From NCBI GenBank assembly GCA_910584685.1, contig CAJUAO010000003.1:148224-212223 (forward strand): 64,000 nucleotides of DNA, read 5' to 3'. Shown one piece after another: positions 34,433 to 44,035 of this stretch (positions are counted from its first letter, which is position 1; every line of letters starts with the position of its first letter). The notes beneath the pieces were generated by a model that worked only from the letters and a program-made list of their open reading frames with translations, was not told where the DNA came from and made no database searches. The position numbers and the translations under genes are program-made. The stretch is from an uncultured Lachnospiraceae bacterium. GTDB taxonomy: Bacteria; Bacillota; Clostridia; Lachnospirales; Lachnospiraceae.

Positions 34433-36724
34433 TTATTTTTCCATTCTCTCTGTGTATTCTTTACATTCGCTTCTTATCTCGTCAGCCGTCAGCACATAAT
34501 CACGTATAACGAAACGTCCTACATCAGCCTTTATATTTCCCTGCCATGGGTCGCCGCCTATTACTATACGGTATGCTCCCTCTATAATATGGGTTTTCTC
34601 TGATACGCCCTGCAGCTCTCCATCTACATATAAGCGGCTTTCCTGCTTTTTAGCGTTATATGTTACCGTAATATAATGCCATATGCCAAGCTGCAGCTTT
34701 TTGCCGATAGCATCATACCACTCCTCCTCATACATAGCATCCTTAACCCTGAACATTGCCACGCCATCCCACGCATTTGGCATTATATTGCAAAATCCGT
34801 TTTCAAAGTCTACATGCACTATTGCATTCCAAAGCTTGCTCTCCTCTATTTTAAAGAATACAGACATGCTGTAGGTCTTTGAATTTAATAATGCCCTTGG
34901 GATTTCAAGTGTGTTTTCATAAATGGCGCATTCTGCTCCTGTAAATCTTACAATCTGCCGTTTAAGTTCCTCATCATATACAAATCCTGCCTCATTGCCT
35001 ATGAATTTTCCTTCATTTTCGCCATTCTGGTCGGTAAGCTTTCCGTCAAGCTCATATATGTATGTATGTTTTTTCTCGGTTATATTCGGCAGCGCGTAAT
35101 CTACAAATTCCGCCGGCTTAAAAGGCTTTGAAAAGTATTTTCCTGTTGCAATATCACAGCCATATCTTGTAAGATAATCTATCTCTGTCTTTTCCTCCAC
35201 ATCTCTCGCCACAATGTTTATATTCAGCTCTCTTGCAAGGGATATAATACTCTTTGTAAGTATATTTGATGTTCTGTCATTGCCAAGACCCCGTATTAAG
35301 CTTCTGCCGATTATCCACTCGTCTGCCATAGTGTCGCTTGCGCTGAGCAGCGTAGACTTATCAGCCGTTTTTCCTTTCATACAGGATATATTATAATCGG
35401 CCTTTTTCAGACTTCCAATCATTGCCTGCACCTTTGGATGATTTTCAATATCGGTCAGGCCAATATTGAATTTCTCAGGCTTAAGCTTATATTTTCTCAT
35501 ATGCAGATTCAGGAAATCTACGAAATCCTTTTTATACATATGCTTTTTGCTCATTCTGAAATTAACCGTGAGATTTTCCAGAGGGGTATCCTTCCAACTG
35601 CTTACAATTCTGCACAGCTCGTCAAACATTTGATTTTCCAGCTCTACTATAAAGCCGTCCTCCTCAAGAATCTCCATAAATTCCTGTGGATATCTCAGTC
35701 CGTCTCTTGGATGCTCCCAGTAAATTCCTGCGTCCACGCCTTCTATACCCATAGTGGACATATTTACTCTCGGCTGGAGATATATAGTAAACTGACCGGA
35801 GCTGAATGCAGAATATTTATCTCTGTCAACGCTCATTTTAAATTCAATTTTTTTTGCAATGTCATTATATACTACATATCTGCCTTTTCCTCCCTTTTTA
35901 GCCTGATACATAGCTACGTCGCATCTTAAAAGTATATCGTCCAAATCCTCCTTAGAGGACTGCTGAAGCATTATTCCTATACTGAAGGAAATAATTGAGC
36001 TAACGTCCACATTAAGCTGCACTTCGTCCACAGAGCCTATAATGCTTTCCGCCATAGCTATAACCTGCTCGTTTGGAATGTTTCCATCTATAATAACAGC
36101 AAATTCGTCTCCGCTTAATCTTACGAAAAATGCATCTCCGATTTTATCCTTAACCATATGGGAAACTCTTATGAGAAGCTTATCACCCATTTTATGTCCA
36201 TAGGTGTCGTTTACCTTTTTGAAATTATCTATATCAATAAACATACAATGTACAGTATCAGATTTCAGCCCCCAACTAAAATACTCATACATTCCACGTC
36301 TGTTTGGAAGCCCGGTAAGGTAATCGGTCTGCGCCGCCTGCTTTACATCCACCTCGGCCTCCTTGGTCTTTTCTGTTACTTCCTCCATTTTCCTATAGCC
36401 TAGCATCATCTTCAGGGCTGCATAAATCTGTTCTATGGAATATTTTTTATTTACTACCAAAACCCTGTTATCTTCCTCCACATCTATGTCCAGAATCCCA
36501 TCCTCCGTGCAGATGATAACATACATTTTCTTTGCAAATAATCTAAGTATATCCAGCTCATAATTACTTTTATCCAGTATGACGCATACAGCCTTATCTA
36601 CTATATTAGTCACGCTGGTTACATTTATAAACTCAATATTATCAAGAAACTCTCCATACTTAGGTGCATTTCCAAGGAAGTTATACAGCTCTCCGTTTTC
36701 GCTTATAACATATACCTTCTCCAT
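34433..36724 (-). CDS. GGDEF - degenerate EAL - LamG protein
   Basis: 763 aa, ATG with AAAGG. Parts: a receiver-like N-terminus (about 1-110) without the usual Asp pocket, a GGDEF domain (about 130-285) with DYLTGLPNRR, IDIDNFKKVNDTYGH and signature SGDEF (204-208), which can still be an active diguanylate cyclase, an EAL domain (about 300-545), and a C-terminal LamG/concanavalin-like domain (about 590-750). The EAL motif is replaced by V-D-A-G (330-333) and the DDFGTG and KID loops are lost, so phosphodiesterase activity is unlikely. There is no signal peptide or TM segment, so the LamG domain should be cytoplasmic, which is unusual. It is monocistronic. Confidence 0.88.
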   Translation of the reverse strand: MEKVYVISENGELYNFLGNAPKYGEFLDNIEFINVTSVTNIVDKAVCVILDKSNYELDILRLFAKKMYVIICTEDGILDIDVEEDNRVLVVNKKYSIEQIYAALKMMLGYRKMEEVTEKTKEAEVDVKQAAQTDYLTGLPNRRGMYEYFSWGLKSDTVHCMFIDIDNFKKVNDTYGHKMGDKLLIRVSHMVKDKIGDAFFVRLSGDEFAVIIDGNIPNEQVIAMAESIIGSVDEVQLNVDVSSIISFSIGIMLQQSSKEDLDDILLRCDVAMYQAKKGGKGRYVVYNDIAKKIEFKMSVDRDKYSAFSSGQFTIYLQPRVNMSTMGIEGVDAGIYWEHPRDGLRYPQEFMEILEEDGFIVELENQMFDELCRIVSSWKDTPLENLTVNFRMSKKHMYKKDFVDFLNLHMRKYKLKPEKFNIGLTDIENHPKVQAMIGSLKKADYNISCMKGKTADKSTLLSASDTMADEWIIGRSLIRGLGNDRTSNILTKSIISLARELNINIVARDVEEKTEIDYLTRYGCDIATGKYFSKPFKPAEFVDYALPNITEKKHTYIYELDGKLTDQNGENEGKFIGNEAGFVYDEELKRQIVRFTGAECAIYENTLEIPRALLNSKTYSMSVFFKIEESKLWNAIVHVDFENGFCNIMPNAWDGVAMFRVKDAMYEEEWYDAIGKKLQLGIWHYITVTYNAKKQESRLYVDGELQGVSEKTHIIEGAYRIVIGGDPWQGNIKADVGRFVIRDYVLTADEIRSECKEYTERMEK

Positions 36725-36782
36725 TTGTTTTTTGTTACCTTTCTAAGCTTAATTCTAATTTCTGACCATATTAGCTATTCTC

Positions 36783-36811
36783 ATAATATTACACATGAGA
36801 TAATTTGTCAA
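36783..36811 (-). promoter_or_regulatory. SigA-type promoter of the GGDEF/LamG gene
   Basis: TTGACA (36806-36811), 17-nt spacer, TATTAT (36783-36788) on the minus strand, about 58 nt before the start codon. The remaining part of the intergenic stretch (36812-37022) holds a C/G palindrome (CCCCC-ATAATA-GGGGG at about 36893-36908) and no gene that I can support; a 64-codon open frame over it has no family likeness. Confidence 0.8.
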
Positions 36812-37022
36812 TGTTTTTGGATGTTTTATGTCACTTTTTAAAAAATATTTTTTCTTTTTTACCTCTTTAGGTATTAATTTACCCACCACCCATCCCCCAT
36901 AATAGGGGGTATTTTTAACTAACGTGTCATTTATCCCAATTTCCGACAAAATTTAATCCATAAAAGCTATCGTCTCAAGCCGCGGCTTTTTATACGTAAC
37001 GGAATTTCCTAATATTTCAATG

Positions 37023-37133
37023 AAAAAGCAGGCTGCCGCACTAAGATAAATTTATACAACATACATCATCTTTAATTGTAGTTAATTCTATATGCTGTAT
37101 AACTTTTCTTATTGCGGCAGTTCCTGATTTTTT
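37023..37133 (-). terminator. Long imperfect hairpin terminating the arabinose operon
   Basis: Starting 15 nt after the araD stop, an outer stem of about 24 bases (AATCAGGAACTGCCGCAATA paired with the complementary arm at 37023-37046, with a few mismatches) encloses an inner stem TTATACA...TGTATAA. The 3' arm runs into CTTTTTC. The loop is long for an intrinsic terminator, so a processing or retroregulatory function is also possible. Confidence 0.6.
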
Positions 37134-37147
37134 CTTATCTTCCCTGC

Positions 37148-37843
37148 TTAGTTCTGTCCGTAGTATGCATTTGCCCCATGCTTTCTGTAATAATGCTTAT
37201 CCTGAAGCTCCTGAGGCGCAGGCTGGATACGTGGATTTATAGTCTCAGCCCTGTAAGCCATCTTTGCTACCTCCTCAAGAACTACCGCATTATGCACTGC
37301 CTCATGAGCATCCTTACCCCATGCAAAAGGACCATGGTTTTTGCAGAGAACACATGGAACAGCCATAGGGTCCTTACCCATACGGTTAAACTCATTTACA
37401 ATGAGATGTCCTGTATTTTCTTCATAGGCGCCCTCTATCTCCTCCTGGGTAAGACATCTTACACACGGAATCTCTCCATACATATAATCTGCATGGGTGG
37501 TGCCGTAGCAAGGGATTCCTCTTCCTGCCTGAGCCCAGCTTGTAGCATATGAGGAGTGTGTATGTACCACTCCGCCAACCTCCGGAAACGCCTTGTAAAT
37601 CTCAAGATGTGTTGCAGTGTCTGAGGATGGCTTATACTTACCCTCTACCTTATTGCCATTCAAATCCATTACAACCATATCTTCAGGCGTAAGCTTGTCA
37701 TAGTCAACTCCTGACGGTTTAATTACAAAAAGTCCCTTTTCTCTGTCAATTCCGCTTACATTTCCCCATGTAAATGTAACAAGACCATATTTTGGAAGGT
37801 CCATATTTGCCTCATATACGGCTTTCTTTAATTCTTCTAACAT
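37148..37843 (-). CDS. araD: L-ribulose-5-phosphate 4-epimerase
   Basis: 231 aa, standard length for the class II aldolase-like epimerase that converts L-ribulose 5-phosphate to D-xylulose 5-phosphate. Zinc ligands are visible in VVHTHSSYATSWAQAG (two His) and in KNHGPFAWGKDAHEAVHNA. The GNVSG and KPSGVDY motifs for phosphate binding are present near the N-terminus. Third gene of the operon araA-kinase-araD. A 128-nt gap separates it from the kinase gene, longer than usual, with no clear promoter or hairpin. Confidence 0.96.
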   Translation of the reverse strand: MLEELKKAVYEANMDLPKYGLVTFTWGNVSGIDREKGLFVIKPSGVDYDKLTPEDMVVMDLNGNKVEGKYKPSSDTATHLEIYKAFPEVGGVVHTHSSYATSWAQAGRGIPCYGTTHADYMYGEIPCVRCLTQEEIEGAYEENTGHLIVNEFNRMGKDPMAVPCVLCKNHGPFAWGKDAHEAVHNAVVLEEVAKMAYRAETINPRIQPAPQELQDKHYYRKHGANAYYGQN

Positions 37844-37971
37844 AATCTTTATTTTCCTTTCTACTGCAATATATTTTTATAAAACACCCGTACCCTTGCA
37901 TATTCCGGCTTCATCTGCCATACAGCCTGAATATAACATTACGCTCCTACATATCCCAGTCTTTCGCGTAC

Positions 37972-39564
37972 TTATTTTAAATTATCCACCGCTGCTCTTT
38001 CAATAGGAAGTCCTGCCTTATATCTTGCGGCAAATTCATCAAACCCCTTTACGTCGTCAGGATTTGGCTCCATTGTCTCACCCTCCTGGCCTGCAAAAAT
38101 CTTATTGTTAAGGAAGTCGTCAAGACTTTCTCCCTCTTCCTTATTTATAAGGTATGACGCCAGTATAGCCATACCCCATGCTCCGCCTTCTCCTGCCGTA
38201 GCCATAACCGTCACAGGTGAATTAAGGGCTGCCGCTAAATAGCTTTGTCCTACTCCCTTAGTCTTAAAGAGTCCTCCATGACCGGTGATACGGTCAACCT
38301 TTACGCCCTCATCCTTAAGCAGAATGTCAAAGCCTACCTTAAGCACTCCAAAGGATGAGTAAAGATTTGCCCTCATAAAGTTGGCAAGATTAAATTTACT
38401 TTCAGGAGTTCTTACAAACAGCGGTCTTCCTTCCTCAAAGCCTGTAATATGCTCGCCTGAGAAGTAATTATAAGCCAAAAGTCCTCCGCAGTCCTTGTCT
38501 CCCTCAAGAGTCTTAGTATAAAGAGTTCCGTACAGCTTGTTCATGTCTACATCCATGCCAAAGCTTTCTGCAAACTCCTTAAATATATTTACCCACGCGT
38601 TAAGGTCAGACGTACAGTTATTGCAGTGGGCCATAGCTACCGGAAGTCCTGTAGGTGTTGTAACTACGTCTATCTCGTCATGTGGAGCCTTCATATCATG
38701 CTCAAGAACTACCATTCCAAAAATAGATGTTCCCGCTGATACATTACCTGTGCGGAGCGATATGCTGTTTGTACATACCATACCTGTTCCTGCGTCGCCC
38801 TCAGGAGGACACATAGGTATGCCTGCCTTAAGCTTTCCTGATACGTCAAGCTTTTTAGCGCCCTCCTCAGTAAGCGCGCCTGCGTTTTCTCCTGCAACAA
38901 GTGATTTTGGAAGTATATCCTTAAGCTTCCAAGAAAAGCCCCTGTCAGCTATAAGATTGTCGAACTTCTCTACCATTTCCGTATAGTAATCCTTTGTATT
39001 CATATCCACAGGGAACATACCTGAGGCCTCGCCTACGCCGATTACCTTTTCTCCTGAAAGCTGCCAGTGGATATATCCCTCAAGGGTAGTTATAAAGTCA
39101 ATATCCTTTACATGCTCCTCACCGTTTAATATGGCCTGATATAAATGGGCTATACTCCATCTCTGTGGAATATGGAAATTAAAAAGCTTTGTAAGCTCAG
39201 CTGACGCCTGCTCCGTAATGGAATTTCTCCATGTACGGAAAGGAACCATAAGCTCTCCCGCCTTGTTAAACGGCATATATCCGTGCATCATGGCAGAAAA
39301 GCCTATAGCACCTATTGTCTCAATATCCACACCATATTTTGATTTTGCATCCTCCGCCATATTCTTATATGCGTCCTGAAGTCCTGTCCATATATCCTCA
39401 AGAGAATATGTCCAAATGCCGTTTTCCAGCCTGTTTTCCCAGCCGTGGTCCCCTGCCGCTATAGGCTGGTTGTCCTCTCCAACTAAGACAGCCTTGATTC
39501 TTGTAGAGCCGAACTCAATGCCAAGGGCTGTTTTTCCTGATAAAATTGCGTCCTTTGCGTTCAT
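37972..39564 (-). CDS. araB: FGGY-family carbohydrate kinase, probable L-ribulokinase
   Basis: 530 aa, ATG with GGAGG. The ATPase opening TALGIEFGSTRIKAVLV, the sugar-site segment AIGFSAMMHGYMPF, GTSIFGMV and the C-terminal GHGGLFKTKGVGQSYLAAAL / TAGEGGAWGMAIL regions are the FGGY kinase fold. Its place between araA and araD makes L-ribulose the likely substrate. The sequence is not the classical long AraB of Escherichia coli type but the shorter form common in Clostridia, so the symbol is functional, not based on close homology. Confidence 0.85.
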   Translation of the reverse strand: MNAKDAILSGKTALGIEFGSTRIKAVLVGEDNQPIAAGDHGWENRLENGIWTYSLEDIWTGLQDAYKNMAEDAKSKYGVDIETIGAIGFSAMMHGYMPFNKAGELMVPFRTWRNSITEQASAELTKLFNFHIPQRWSIAHLYQAILNGEEHVKDIDFITTLEGYIHWQLSGEKVIGVGEASGMFPVDMNTKDYYTEMVEKFDNLIADRGFSWKLKDILPKSLVAGENAGALTEEGAKKLDVSGKLKAGIPMCPPEGDAGTGMVCTNSISLRTGNVSAGTSIFGMVVLEHDMKAPHDEIDVVTTPTGLPVAMAHCNNCTSDLNAWVNIFKEFAESFGMDVDMNKLYGTLYTKTLEGDKDCGGLLAYNYFSGEHITGFEEGRPLFVRTPESKFNLANFMRANLYSSFGVLKVGFDILLKDEGVKVDRITGHGGLFKTKGVGQSYLAAALNSPVTVMATAGEGGAWGMAILASYLINKEEGESLDDFLNNKIFAGQEGETMEPNPDDVKGFDEFAARYKAGLPIERAAVDNLK

Positions 39565-39616
39565 TATTATCCTCCATTTTAAAATTTATTTCTTGGAGAT
39601 ATTATAAAGTGCAAAA

Positions 39617-39645
39617 TCGCTACACGAAATATATTCGCGTAGCGA
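39617..39645 (-). promoter_or_regulatory. Hairpin between araA and the kinase gene
   Basis: TCGCTACACGAA and its near-perfect complement (one A-C mismatch, or G-T on the other strand) enclose an ATATA loop. There is no T-run, so it is probably a processing or stability element that lowers expression of the distal genes relative to araA. Confidence 0.5.
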
Positions 39646-39672
39646 ATCTGCCAAATTATAAAAATCCTGTTC

Positions 39673-41178
39673 CTACTTAACAAACTTGTAGTAAGCTTCG
39701 TTCCATTTTAATTCATTCTTTAACGCATGAATGTTTGTGTTCTCGTCAATGATTACGCTCTCAATACCCATAGCGCTTGCCCAGTCAGCCATCTGCTCTA
39801 CGGTTAAATCATATGAGAATGCTGTATGGTGAGCGCCGCCTGCCAAAATCCAAGCCTCGCAGCCTGTAGCAAAATCAGGCTTTGGAGTCCAGTATGCCGT
39901 ACCTACAGGAAGCTTTGGCATAGGCTTCTCAACCTTCTTACACTCTACTGCATTTATAAGAAGCCTGAATCTGTCGCCTAAGTCAATAAGTGACGTAGCT
40001 ACCGCAGGGCCTGTCTTAGATGTAAACACAAGACGCGCCGGGTCCTCTCTGTTACCCATTGAAAGAGGGCATACTCTCATTGCCACATCGCCTTCGGCGC
40101 AGCTTGGGCATACCTCAAGCATATGAGCCTGAAGGATTCCCTCCTTGCCTGCAACAAGATTATATGTGTAATCCTCCATAAGCGAAGAGCCTTTTGCATC
40201 CTTCTTATTAGCTGTCATTAACTTCATAAGGCGTACCATGGCTGCAACCTTCCAGTCGCCCTCTGCACCAAAGCCGTAGCCCTTCTCCATAAGTCTCTGA
40301 ATAGCAAGTCCCGGAAGCTGCTTTAATCCGCCGAGCATGCCAAAGTGTGTAACTACTGCCTGATAGTTGTTCTCTGTCAAAAACTTCTCGATACCGATTT
40401 CCTGCTGCGCCTGTACGGCTACATGCTTTCTGAACTCTGCAGCGTCCCTGCCGTCGTCAATAATCTTATACTTGCTGTAGTACTCGTCTGTCAGCGCGTT
40501 TACCTCGCCCTCTGAAACTGCATTAACATACTCTACCACATCGTTTACACAGTAATGGTCTATCTCCCAGCCAAACTTAATCTGCGCTTCTACCTTATCG
40601 CCTTCTGTAACCGCTACGTTATTCATGTTGTCACCGAAACGGCATACGCGGATATGGCTTGACTCAATAACGCCTATAGCCGTAGTCATCCAATCCCCAA
40701 TTCTCTTCTGAACTGTAGGGTTTGTCCAATGTCCCACAATAATCTTTCTGTCAATGCCCATACGGCTTACAATATGTCCGTACTCTCTGTCTCCGTGGGC
40801 TGACTGGTTCTCGTTCATAAAATCCATATCTATAGAATCATACGGTATCTCTTCGTTAAACTGCGTATGAAGATGACAAAGAGGCTTCTTAAATTCCTTT
40901 AAACCAAGAATCCACATCTTTGCCGGTGAGAATGTATGCATCCATGTGATAACGCCTGCGCAGTCAGGATCGTTATTTGCATCGTTAAATGTCTGCCTTA
41001 TAGAAGCCTGACTGATAAGAGTAGGCTTTAATACTATTTCATAAGGTATATCAGATGAAGCGTTTAAACCTTCAACGATTTTTGCCGAATGTTCAGCTAC
41101 CTTTTTTAAGCACTCATCACCATAAAGATCCTGTGAACCTGTACAGAACCAGAATTTGTAAGTTTTGTTGTTTAACAT
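39673..41178 (-). CDS. araA: L-arabinose isomerase
   Basis: 501 aa, the family length; AGGAGG before ATG. It converts L-arabinose to L-ribulose. The start NKTYKFWFCTGSQDLYG is diagnostic, and the metal-site residues lie in the typical contexts (GFGAEGDWKVAAMVR, MEDYTYNL, HMLEVCP and GGAHHTAFS). First gene of the operon, with a promoter about 117 nt upstream. Confidence 0.98.
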   Translation of the reverse strand: MLNNKTYKFWFCTGSQDLYGDECLKKVAEHSAKIVEGLNASSDIPYEIVLKPTLISQASIRQTFNDANNDPDCAGVITWMHTFSPAKMWILGLKEFKKPLCHLHTQFNEEIPYDSIDMDFMNENQSAHGDREYGHIVSRMGIDRKIIVGHWTNPTVQKRIGDWMTTAIGVIESSHIRVCRFGDNMNNVAVTEGDKVEAQIKFGWEIDHYCVNDVVEYVNAVSEGEVNALTDEYYSKYKIIDDGRDAAEFRKHVAVQAQQEIGIEKFLTENNYQAVVTHFGMLGGLKQLPGLAIQRLMEKGYGFGAEGDWKVAAMVRLMKLMTANKKDAKGSSLMEDYTYNLVAGKEGILQAHMLEVCPSCAEGDVAMRVCPLSMGNREDPARLVFTSKTGPAVATSLIDLGDRFRLLINAVECKKVEKPMPKLPVGTAYWTPKPDFATGCEAWILAGGAHHTAFSYDLTVEQMADWASAMGIESVIIDENTNIHALKNELKWNEAYYKFVK

Positions 41179-41294
41179 TTAGTTAAATCCTCCTTTTTAT
41201 TTTAATATAATATTTCACGTGGTTATAGCGAGTCCGTTCAAATATATCCTGTTTTTTATGAATTGTCAGAAACCTCTCCCACTACCATATTTAC

Positions 41295-41324
41295 ATTATA
41301 CAACGATACACTGTATATTTACAA
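41295..41324 (-). promoter_or_regulatory. Promoter of the arabinose operon
   Basis: TTGTAA (41319-41324), 18-nt spacer, TATAAT (41295-41300) on the minus strand. The spacer and flanks contain TGTA/TACA half-sites, reminiscent of the AraR operator half ATTTGTAC, but no full operator match was found. No araR gene is in the window. Confidence 0.6.
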
Positions 41325-41379
41325 GTTGTTTTTTATATATTTTTCCAGCCGGGGTTACTATTCAGCCCTGATTTATATT

Positions 41380-42096
41380 TTACTCTATCTCAAGATATTC
41401 GCATATTCCGTCGCACAATGCCTGCGCCACCTTTTCCTGGTATTCGTCGCTCTTTAGAAGCTCCGCCTCACTGTAGTTTGACAAAAAGCCGCACTCAGCT
41501 ATTACCGCCGGACATTTAACGTTTATAAGTATGTAATAATTATCATTCTTCTTTGCCTTTCTCTCATTATTCCTGTCAAGGCCTTCTCGAAGATGATTCT
41601 GCAGAATAACAGCCGCCTTTTCCCCCTCTACGGAATGCGAATAGTAAAATACCTGCGCGCCCTTAACTCCCTCCGAGCTGTAATTATTTTGATGCACGCT
41701 TACCATAATATCAGGATTAACATCATTTATAAGGCTGCATCTTGCCTTCATATCGGCTACCTTTTTGTTCCTGTCATTTTCTCCGTAAAGCCCCGTATCC
41801 GTTTCTCTTGTCATCACCACTCCTATTCCCTTATCCTTAAGCTTATCCCTGAGCTTTAACGAAATATTCAGGTTTATTTCCTGTTCCTCATCTCCCAGCA
41901 CAGATATTGCTCCTCCGTCTATGCCTCCGTGTCCGGGATCAATAACTACAGTTTTTTGCTTTTCCTCCTTTGAATCGGCTGCAGTCCCCAGTGTCGGCAT
42001 TCTCCTTGAAAATATATATACAAAAAGCAGCAAAAGCATTGCCATTGCAAGCTCAATATATTTTCTTGCATTATTGCTCCCGGATTCCTGCGCCAT
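41380..42096 (-). CDS. cwlD: N-acetylmuramoyl-L-alanine amidase, CwlD-like
   Basis: 238 aa from the ATG at 42096 (AAAGGA upstream). An upstream GTG (42156) lies in the stem of the GH18 terminator and is less likely. One N-terminal TM helix (about 15-34) anchors an Amidase_3 domain: VVIDPGHGGIDGGA (zinc His), the E ligand in DEEQEINLNISLKL, SVHQN (zinc His) and VIAECGFLSN (catalytic Glu). CwlD cuts the peptide from muramic acid to make muramic-lactam in the spore cortex. Membrane anchoring and size fit CwlD; a vegetative amidase cannot be excluded. Confidence 0.85.
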   Translation of the reverse strand: MAQESGSNNARKYIELAMAMLLLLFVYIFSRRMPTLGTAADSKEEKQKTVVIDPGHGGIDGGAISVLGDEEQEINLNISLKLRDKLKDKGIGVVMTRETDTGLYGENDRNKKVADMKARCSLINDVNPDIMVSVHQNNYSSEGVKGAQVFYYSHSVEGEKAAVILQNHLREGLDRNNERKAKKNDNYYILINVKCPAVIAECGFLSNYSEAELLKSDEYQEKVAQALCDGICEYLEIE

Positions 42097-42149
42097 ATTA
42101 TCCTTTTGTCTGTCAGCAAGACCTTTTGCAAATCCCTTCCAATTCAAAA

Positions 42150-42211
42150 AAATCACCCTTAAATAAATAATGCAGATAATCCCTACATTATATTAAATCT
42201 AAGGGTGATTT
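42150..42211 (-). terminator. Terminator-like hairpin between GH18 gene and amidase gene
   Basis: A perfect 12-bp outer stem (AAATCACCCTTA with TAAGGGTGATTT) with inner pairing, followed on the minus strand by a run of T. It starts about 9 nt after the GH18 stop and ends before the amidase ATG at 42096. No separate promoter for the amidase is obvious, so partial read-through is likely. Confidence 0.75.
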
Positions 42212-42219
42212 ATTCATTT

Positions 42220-43965
42220 TTATTTATTCAGGTATGTCTGTATCACATCCCAAATTTCCGGCTTTTCAAATCCCAGCTGCCAGCATGCTACTCCTGCCAG
42301 CCCTGCCTCATTCATAGCGTTAAGCTTTGTTTCCATTGAGCGTTCCTCCTCAAGCCATATCCTTACAAATGCGTTACCGGTTTCATATGCTCCGTAATAC
42401 TGTCCTATATCCTCCTGCCATATCTTTTCTCCCCCTCCGTCTGCCAGATTTTTTTCTGCCGCATTCATGCCGACAGCGCGGCTTGTAAGCATATAATTGC
42501 CATTTATGTTATCCTCCACGTATATGCCTGAGCCGTCGTCCGTATCTGAAGGCGTCTCAGTCCAAATCCTTGTATAAAACGGAACTGCATTTATAACCCT
42601 GTCTGCATCCACGGTTTTTATGGTATTATATATTCCGTTTTTCACATATGAGATTGACGCCACGCTTCCCGCCTGACCGCAGCCTGCCCAATGCTCGTCA
42701 TAGCCCATAATAATAAGATAATCCGCCACCTGTCCTATAACAGCCCTGTTATAATATTGATTGTAGCTCATTGGCACATACATATCCACTGACAGTACTA
42801 TTCCCTTATTCCTGCATTCTATTGAAAGCTCTCTTATAAACTGGACATAATCCTTTCCATAAGCAATGCTTATTTTCTCAAAATCTACATTTATTCCGTC
42901 AAAGCCGTACTCCTTAACCTCCGCCAAAAGGCTGTTAATAATATTTGTTCTGCTGTCTGTATCCGCCAACGCTTCAAGCACATATGACGCTCCGCTTTCA
43001 TCCACGGCAAAATCATTTATAAGCGCCCATACCTGTAAATCGTTATTATGCGCCGTCTGTACGTATTCCTTTGACGCATATGAGGTAATATTTCCTTTTG
43101 CATCATTTACCACATACCATGTGGGGGAAATAACGTTTAATCCCTTTGCTCCCTTTATTTTTTCTCTTATCTCTGAATTTCCCGCTTTGTTAGTCATAAG
43201 CTGCCAGCCAAGACATACCTTTTTACCCAGTGATATATGACTATATGACGGCTGCTCCTTATTCGGCACAAGGACTGCGGTATTACTCTCCTTAACCTTA
43301 TCCTGCTTCACATAACCTCTTATTCCCTTTTCCGTCATTACCTCCAGCCATTCGGAAGGCGCTTCCTCTGTCTCCTGTGTATCTCCGTACGCCACTATTG
43401 TCTCTGCCTTATACAAAAGCTGTCCTGCGTTAATCTTAGTCATAACGCTGCTGTCCGCAGAGGGCTGCTGTCTTATAACAGTATCCTCACTTACACTATA
43501 TGTATCCGTCTCCTTCATTTCCGTAAAGAATACAAGCCTGTCAGGCTCCGTTTCTACAGCCCGCTTTACATTAGATCCGTCCGTTACATACCCAAGCTCC
43601 AAATATACCTCTCCGTTATGTGTAACTGCATTTCCATCTTCTCCGTCTACATGGGTAATTTTCAGCTCCGTAGGAGTCGCATATCTTATCTGCTTATTCT
43701 TACTGTCTAAGTAAAATTGGCTGTTTATCTTTGAAGCCACAACCTCCTGTGGCAGATAAATCTTATCGCCTATGGTTACTGCCGTACCTGCCGCCTCGCC
43801 GTCGACCACTATGCCATACTCCCCCTCATTGCTGACGCCATAATAATCCGCCAAATCCACATATGTATCCTCTTTCTCCTTAACATTTCTGCTGCAGCCC
43901 GTAAAGACTGTTCCGGCAATAATGCTTATTACGGCTATCCTTAGTAAATTTCTTTTCTTTTTCAT
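42220..43965 (-). CDS. GH18-domain lipoprotein with SH3-like domain
   Basis: 581 aa from the ATG at 43965 (AAAGGATG upstream; an in-frame start 39 nt earlier lacks a site). Lipobox with Cys24 (TVFTGC). Then a stalk region with copper-amine-oxidase-like pattern (about 60-150), an SH3b-type domain (about 155-230: VSEDTVIRQQPSADSSVMTKI, EWLEVMTEKGIRGYVK) and a GH18 barrel (about 250-581) with the complete catalytic motif FDGINVDFEKI. Similar proteins (YaaH/CotE-like and Clostridial GH18 lipoproteins) act on peptidoglycan or spore cortex. It is next to the CwlD-like amidase, which fits a cell-wall role. Confidence 0.88.
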   Translation of the reverse strand: MKKKRNLLRIAVISIIAGTVFTGCSRNVKEKEDTYVDLADYYGVSNEGEYGIVVDGEAAGTAVTIGDKIYLPQEVVASKINSQFYLDSKNKQIRYATPTELKITHVDGEDGNAVTHNGEVYLELGYVTDGSNVKRAVETEPDRLVFFTEMKETDTYSVSEDTVIRQQPSADSSVMTKINAGQLLYKAETIVAYGDTQETEEAPSEWLEVMTEKGIRGYVKQDKVKESNTAVLVPNKEQPSYSHISLGKKVCLGWQLMTNKAGNSEIREKIKGAKGLNVISPTWYVVNDAKGNITSYASKEYVQTAHNNDLQVWALINDFAVDESGASYVLEALADTDSRTNIINSLLAEVKEYGFDGINVDFEKISIAYGKDYVQFIRELSIECRNKGIVLSVDMYVPMSYNQYYNRAVIGQVADYLIIMGYDEHWAGCGQAGSVASISYVKNGIYNTIKTVDADRVINAVPFYTRIWTETPSDTDDGSGIYVEDNINGNYMLTSRAVGMNAAEKNLADGGGEKIWQEDIGQYYGAYETGNAFVRIWLEEERSMETKLNAMNEAGLAGVACWQLGFEKPEIWDVIQTYLNK

Positions 43966-44035
43966 TCTACATCCTTTCAATTCTATTGGATTTTCTCCTA
44001 GCAAATCTATACTTGCATTCTGATTGTAGAATTTT

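Noticed and set aside
36893..36908. C5-N6-G5 palindrome followed by a short T-run on the plus strand, terminator-like.
   Set aside because: There is no plus-strand gene upstream that it could terminate; listed only as part of the intergenic description.
36755..36949. 64-codon minus-strand open frame upstream of the GGDEF gene.
   Set aside because: The consensus promoter of the GGDEF gene lies within it, there is no good ribosome binding site, and it has no family likeness.
41281..41330. AraR operator in front of araA.
   Set aside because: Only scattered TGTA/TACA half-sites are present; no full match to the ATTTGTAC-GTACAAAT pattern, so no operator is called.
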